Assembly: GCF_047948215.1 (NCBI RefSeq)
Contig: NC_134455.1
Span: 153,308,575-153,372,574, forward strand
DNA: 64,000 nt
From: Lycorma delicatula
Lineage: Eukaryota; Arthropoda; Insecta; Hemiptera; Fulgoridae
Direction of reading: 5' to 3'
Part shown: positions 60,156-64,000 of the stretch, piece after piece
Numbering within the stretch: position 1 is the stretch's first letter
Layout of the letters: every line of letters starts with the position of its first letter
Position numbers and translations under genes: made by a program
Notes under the pieces: generated by a model
The model's input: only the letters and a program-made list of their open reading frames with translations
Told to the model about the DNA's origin: nothing
Database searches by the model: none

Positions 60156-60941
60156 ATGAATAGGGTAAATGTGGATATAGTAGGAATTAGTGAGGTTCAG
60201 TGGGAAGAGGAAGGCGACTTTTGGTCAGGGGATTTTAGAGTAATTAACTCAGCGTCAAATAATGGGCAGGCAGGAGTAGGTTTCATAATGAACAAGAAGA
60301 TAGGGAAGAGAGTAGAGTATTTCAAATCGCATAACGATAGAATCATTGTAATAAGGATAAAATCAAAACCTAAACCGACAACGATTGTTAACGTCTATAT
60401 GCCTACAAGCGCCCATGATGATGATGAGGTAGAATGTGTATACGAAGAGATTGATGAAGCAATTAAACACGTAAAAGGAGATGAAAATTTAATAATAGTT
60501 GGAGATTGGAATGCAAGCATTGGAAAAAGCAAGGAAGTTAATATAATGGGTGAATACAGGCTGGGCAAAAGGAATGAAAGAGGGGACCGACTTATAGAGT
60601 TTTGCACGAAGTATAATTTAGTAATTGCCAACACCCAATTTAAAAATCATAATAGAAGAATATACACTTGGAAAAAGCCAGGCGATACTGCAAGGTATCA
60701 GGTAGATTATGTCATGGTTAAGCAAAGATTTAGAAATCAAATTGTTGACTGCAAAACTTACCCTGGAGCAGACATTGATAGCAACCATAATTTGGTGATA
60801 ATGAAATGTAGATTGAGGTTTAAAAACCTGAAGAAAAGGTGTCAGATGAATCGGTGGAATTTAGAGAAGCTTGAGGAAGAGGAGGTAAAGAAGATTTTTG
60901 AGGAGGACATCGCAAGAGGTCTGAGTAAAAAAATAAGGTAG
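60156..60941 (+). pseudogene. RTE copy 3 APE-type endonuclease
   Basis: 261 codons, with the real N-terminus upstream of a TAA near 60150 (RVGAWNVRSLKKVGRVEN precedes the stop). Motifs: VDIVGISEVQWEEEGDFWSG, NENLIIVGDWNASIGK-type strand (GDENLIIVGDWNASIGK), NTQFKNHNRRIYTWKKPGD, TARYQVDYVMVKQRFRNQ and DIDSNHNLVIMKC. The canonical Ser-Asp-His is Ser-Asn-His here. The frame ends at 60941 by a small shift inside the linker. Confidence 0.88.
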
Positions 60942-61054
60942 AAAATGTAGAAGAAGAATGGGAGAATGTTAAAAAGGAAATTCTTAAATCAGCAGAAGCA
61001 AACTTAGGCGGAATAAAGAGAACTGGTAGAAAACCTTGGATTTCAGATGATATA

Positions 61055-62209
61055 TTGCAGCTGATGGATGAACGTAGAAAATATAAGAATGCTAGTGATC
61101 AAGAAAGTAAAAGGAACTATCGGCAGTTAAGAAATGCTATAAACAGGAAGTGCAAACTGGCGAAAGAAGAGTGGATTAAAGAAAAGTGTTCAGAAGTGGA
61201 AAGAGAAATGAACATTGGTAAAATAGACGGAGCATACAGGAAAGTTAAGGAAAATTTTGGGGTACATAAATTAAAATCTCATAATGTGTTAAACAAAGAT
61301 GGTACACCAATATATAATACGAAAGGTAAAGTCGATAGATGGGTGGAATATATTGAAGAGTTATACGGAGGAAATGAATTAGAAAATGGTGTTATAGAGG
61401 AAGAAGAGGAAGTTGAGGAGGATGAAATAGGAGAAACAATACTGAGATCTGAATTTAAGAGAGCATTAAAAGATTTAAATGGCAGAAAGGCTCCTGGAAT
61501 AGACGGAATACCTGTAGAATTACTGCGCAGTGCAGGTGAGGAAGCGATTGATAGATTATACAAACTGGTGTGTAATATTTATGAAAAAGGGGAATTTCCG
61601 TCAGACTTCAAAAAAAGTGTTATAGTCATGATACCAAAGAAAGCAGGGGCAGATAAATGTGAAGAATACAGAACAATTAGTTTAACTAGTCATGCATCAA
61701 AAATCTTAACTAGAATTCTATACAGAAGAATTGAGAGGAGAGTGGAAGAAGTGTTAGGAGAAGATCAATTTGGTTTTAGGAAAAGTATAGGGAAAAGGGA
61801 AGCAATTTTAGGCCTCAGATTAATAGTAGAAGGAAGATTAAAGAAAAACAAACCAACATACTTGACGTTTATAGACCTAGAAAAGGCATTTGATAACGTA
61901 CACTGGAATAAAATGTTCAGCATTTTAAAAAAATTAGGGTTTAAATACAGAGATAGAAGAACAATTGCTAAGATGTACAGGAACCAAACAGCAACAGTAA
62001 CAATTGAAGAACATAAGAAAGAATCCGTAATAAGAAAGGGAGTCCGACAAGGATGTTCCCTATCTCCGTTACTTTTTAATCTTTACATGGAACTAGCAGT
62101 TAATGATGTTAAAGAACAATTTAGATTCGGAGTAACAGTACAAGGTGAAAAGATAAAGATGCTACGATTTGCTAATTCTAGCAAATTTGTAATTAATTCT
62201 AGATTTTAA
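61055..62209 (+). pseudogene. RTE copy 3 reverse transcriptase, motif C lost
   Basis: 384 codons. Linker SDDILQLMDERRKYKNASDQ-type start, then RT landmarks: LNGRKAPGIDGIPVELLRSA (motif 0), FKKSVIVMIPKKAG, YRTISLTSHASKILTRILYR (motif 2), EDQFGFRKSIGKREAI, TFIDLEKAFDNVHW (motif A, catalytic Asp present), and RKGVRQGCSLSPLLFNLYME (motif B). Motif C should read F-A-D-D after KIKMLR, but here it is RFANSSKFVINSRF then a stop, so the catalytic Asp pair is missing and a small deletion or rearrangement is likely. The enzyme could not polymerise. Confidence 0.88.
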
Positions 62210-62217
62210 AAGAAACA

Positions 62218-62923
62218 ATGAACGGCATAGATGAAGTCCTACGCAAGAACTATCGCATGAAAATAAACAAGAACAAAACAAAAGTAATGAAATGTAGTAG
62301 AAATAACAAAGATGGACCACTGAATGTGAAAATAGGAGGAGAAAAGATTATGGAGGTAGAAGAATTTTGTTATTTGGGAAGTAGAATTACTAAAAAGATG
62401 GACGAAGCAGGAGCGATATAAAATGCCGAATAGCACAAGCTAAACGAGCCTTCAGTAAGAAATATAATTTGTTTACATCAAAAATTAATTTAAATGTCAG
62501 GAAAAGATTTTTGAAAGTGTATGTTTGGAGTGTCGCTTTATATGGAAGTGAAACTTGGACGGTCGGAGTACCTGAGAAGAGATAAGATTTGAAGCTTTTG
62601 AAATGTGATGCTATAGGAGAATGTTAAAAATCAGATGGGAGGATAAAGTGACAAATGAAGAGGTATTGCAGCAAATAGATGAAGAAAGAAGCATTTGGAA
62701 AAATATAGTTAAAAGAAGAGACAGACTTATAGGCCACATACTAAGGCATCCTGGAATAGTCGCTTTAATATTGGAAGGACAGGTAGAAGGGGATAATTGT
62801 GTAGGCAGGCCACGTTTGGAATATGTAAAACAAATTGTTAGGGATGTAGGATGTAGAGGGTATACTGAAATGAAACGACTAGCACTAGATAGGGAATATT
62901 GGAGAGCTGCATCAAACCAGTAA
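62218..62923 (+). pseudogene. RTE copy 3 post-RT C-terminal region
   Basis: Two frames, 62218-62421 (INKNKTKVMKCSRNNKDGPL, EEFCYLGSRIT) and 62621-62923 (MLKIRWEDKVTNEEVLQQID, GHILRHPGIVALILEGQVEG, YTEMKRLALDREYWRAASNQ), joined by a scrap with LNVRKRFLKVYVWSVALYGS. It is the thumb and C-terminal domain of the RTE polymerase. A stop or shift at about 62400 and 62585 breaks it. Confidence 0.85.
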
Positions 62924-62953
62924 AATGACTGAAGTCAAAAAAAAGGACCATCC

Positions 62954-63840
62954 ACAGTATACTACACCTGTAAGTATTTGTATTCGACATTTAATGCACC
63001 TTATGAATGTTGTTGCACCTTCTATGTTTCTTATCTATATGTGTTCATATCCTCTGTCGACAATCAACCTTATAAATTTTATGTTTGACCTCATGAAATA
63101 CAATAAAGAATCAATACCACCTATTTTCTTTCAGCAAATGTTTCACCATATTTTCTCCAAGACAAACCTGGACGCAGTGGTATACAAAGATGGAGCGAAA
63201 CAGAATGCTACCATTGGATGCACATTTATTGTTAATGACAAACCAATACGTTTGGCCTACCTGGTATTATAAGTGCATTTACTGCTGAACTATACACTAT
63301 AAATAAGGTTTGAATACCATTAAGCCTAAGTACTGTCATATCCTTATTTGTAATGACTCGTGTAGTGCTCTCCAAGCCTTAGAAAATTTTTATTCCAAGC
63401 ATTCTATCATCACTGAAATCTACAATCCCGTTGCCAAGTTGAACCATCACAACACACAAGTGAGTTTCTGCTGGATCCCTAGCCACAACTTTATTAACTG
63501 TGTAAAACTCATTCTTCGTGCAGAGTGGCAAGATGACTGAACGGCTACAGTAAATAACAAACTACGGCACATTAAAGGTTTTGTGTTGCCATGGGACTCA
63601 TCATACAGGAAAATTCATCGTGAGGAAGTGGTTCTCTGCCAATTGCAGATAGGACATAAGAGAGCTACTCACAGGTACCTGATGTCAGCAGTAAATGCAC
63701 CAGTAATGTGCATGCGATGCAACTGCTGCTTGACTGTGTGCCACATTCTTGTAGACTGCATACTTTATGCGGCCTTGCATTGTAAATTTAAATTGCTCAG
63801 GAATTTTTGTAAAATCCTGGGCAATAATAAAGCGGTTTGA
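62954..63840 (+). pseudogene. I-type LINE ORF2: RNase H and terminal zinc-binding region
   Basis: The RNase H core starts NLDAVVYKDGAKQNATIGCT (about 63163-63225). It continues with CHILICNDSCSALQALENF (about 63337-63395) and QVSFCWIPSHNFINC (about 63460-63505). The catalytic first Asp is replaced by Val in LDAVVYKDG (LDxxxYTDGS is usual), and stops lie at 63272 and 63540. The tail at 63583-63840 reads LCQLQIGHKRATHRYLM and CMRCNCCLTVCHILVDC, a C-x2-C-x8-H-x4-C zinc-binding site typical of LINE C-termini. Confidence 0.78.
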
Positions 63841-64000
63841 ACCAGGTGTTTTTGTTTCTCTGGAGTGCTAATATTTTACATACTTTTTAATAGTGTTTTT
63901 AGATTTTTTACAGTATTTGTATATTTTGTGTCCTATCATTTTAGTTAAAAGTTTTTTGTTTTGTCTTTGTTTTTAATATTTTAGTTTCTTTTGATTTTGT

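Larger units (their letters stand above)
59674..62942 (+). mobile_element. RTE-type LINE, copy 3, full length, nested, 11-bp target duplication
   Basis: It starts CCTCCTCTATGAATCATGAG and ends TGACTGAAGTC followed by an A tract. It is flanked by AAGGACCATCC at 59663-59673 and 62943-62953. It is inserted within ORF2 of the I-type LINE; removing it and one duplicate rejoins a frame reading TYKDHPQYTTP. The 5' UTR (59674-60080) aligns with copy 2. One endonuclease-RT ORF follows, split by stops at 60150 (upstream of the Met at 60156), 60941 and 62209. It appears the youngest of the three RTE copies, with the longest open frames, but its RT has lost motif C. Confidence 0.93.
56105..63900 (+). mobile_element. 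I-type LINE (with RNase H), broken and split by an RTE copy
   Basis: Plus-strand remains in the order 5' leader (about 56105-56420), ORF1 with zinc knuckles (56420-57570), ORF2 endonuclease (57780-58250), RT (58400-59330), then an RTE insertion (59674-62942), then RNase H and a terminal zinc-binding region (62954-63840) and AT-rich 3' sequence. The presence of ORF1 knuckles plus an RNase H after the RT is typical of I-group LINEs. Most of the RT fingers and palm is deleted. Confidence 0.8.

Noticed and set aside
60395..60634. 79-codon minus-strand Ser/Leu-rich ORF (and a similar one at 61279-61563)
   Set aside because: These are antisense shadows of the RTE endonuclease and RT.
1..64000. LTR retrotransposons, endogenous viruses or CRISPR arrays
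   Set aside because: No LTR pair, gag/pol/env domains of LTR elements, viral genes or regularly spaced repeats were recognised on either strand.

Overview
The window is AT-rich, intron-rich nuclear DNA from an arthropod, most probably an insect. It carries one recognisable host gene embedded in dense transposable-element debris. The mix of RTE-type, I-type and Jockey-type LINEs, mariner, Tigger/pogo and piggyBac relics and tRNA-derived SINEs fits an insect. I lean to a hemimetabolous or hemipteran lineage, but only from memory of similar repeats.

Host gene. A minus-strand HDAC6 gene runs from about 48.5 kb down to 7.35 kb. Ten coding exons were placed by their splice sites. All ten joins keep one open frame of 661 codons. 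They encode the tail of the first deacetylase domain, the whole second domain with every catalytic and zinc-binding residue I can check, a low-complexity linker, and the first half of the ubiquitin-binding zinc finger (ZnF-UBP). The rest of domain 1 and the end of the zinc finger were not found and probably lie outside the window.

Layout. 0-7.3 kb: a Tigger relic, then an old LINE split by a copy (B) of an uncharacterised TIR-bounded element family, here called the CEWDSR family after a motif in its protein. 8.8-11.2 kb: a piggyBac relic and a 1.2-kb fold-back element. 12-27 kb: SINE, a long inverted repeat carrying a 5'-truncated RTE LINE with a SINE inside it, a Jockey relic, and an almost full-length RTE in the opposite orientation. 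27-49 kb: HDAC6 exons with introns holding SINE pieces, three mariner relics, a rearranged Tigger, a 3-kb long-inverted-repeat element and a GC-rich segment of unknown nature. 51.5-56 kb: two tandem CEWDSR-family copies (A and C). 56-64 kb: a broken I-type LINE split by a 3.27-kb RTE copy with an 11-bp target-site duplication.

Every mobile element seen here looks inactivated by stops, frameshifts, deletions or lost catalytic motifs. The most interesting material is the CEWDSR family, whose protein is conserved and whose copies are bounded by inverted repeats, and the three independent long inverted repeats inside HDAC6 introns.
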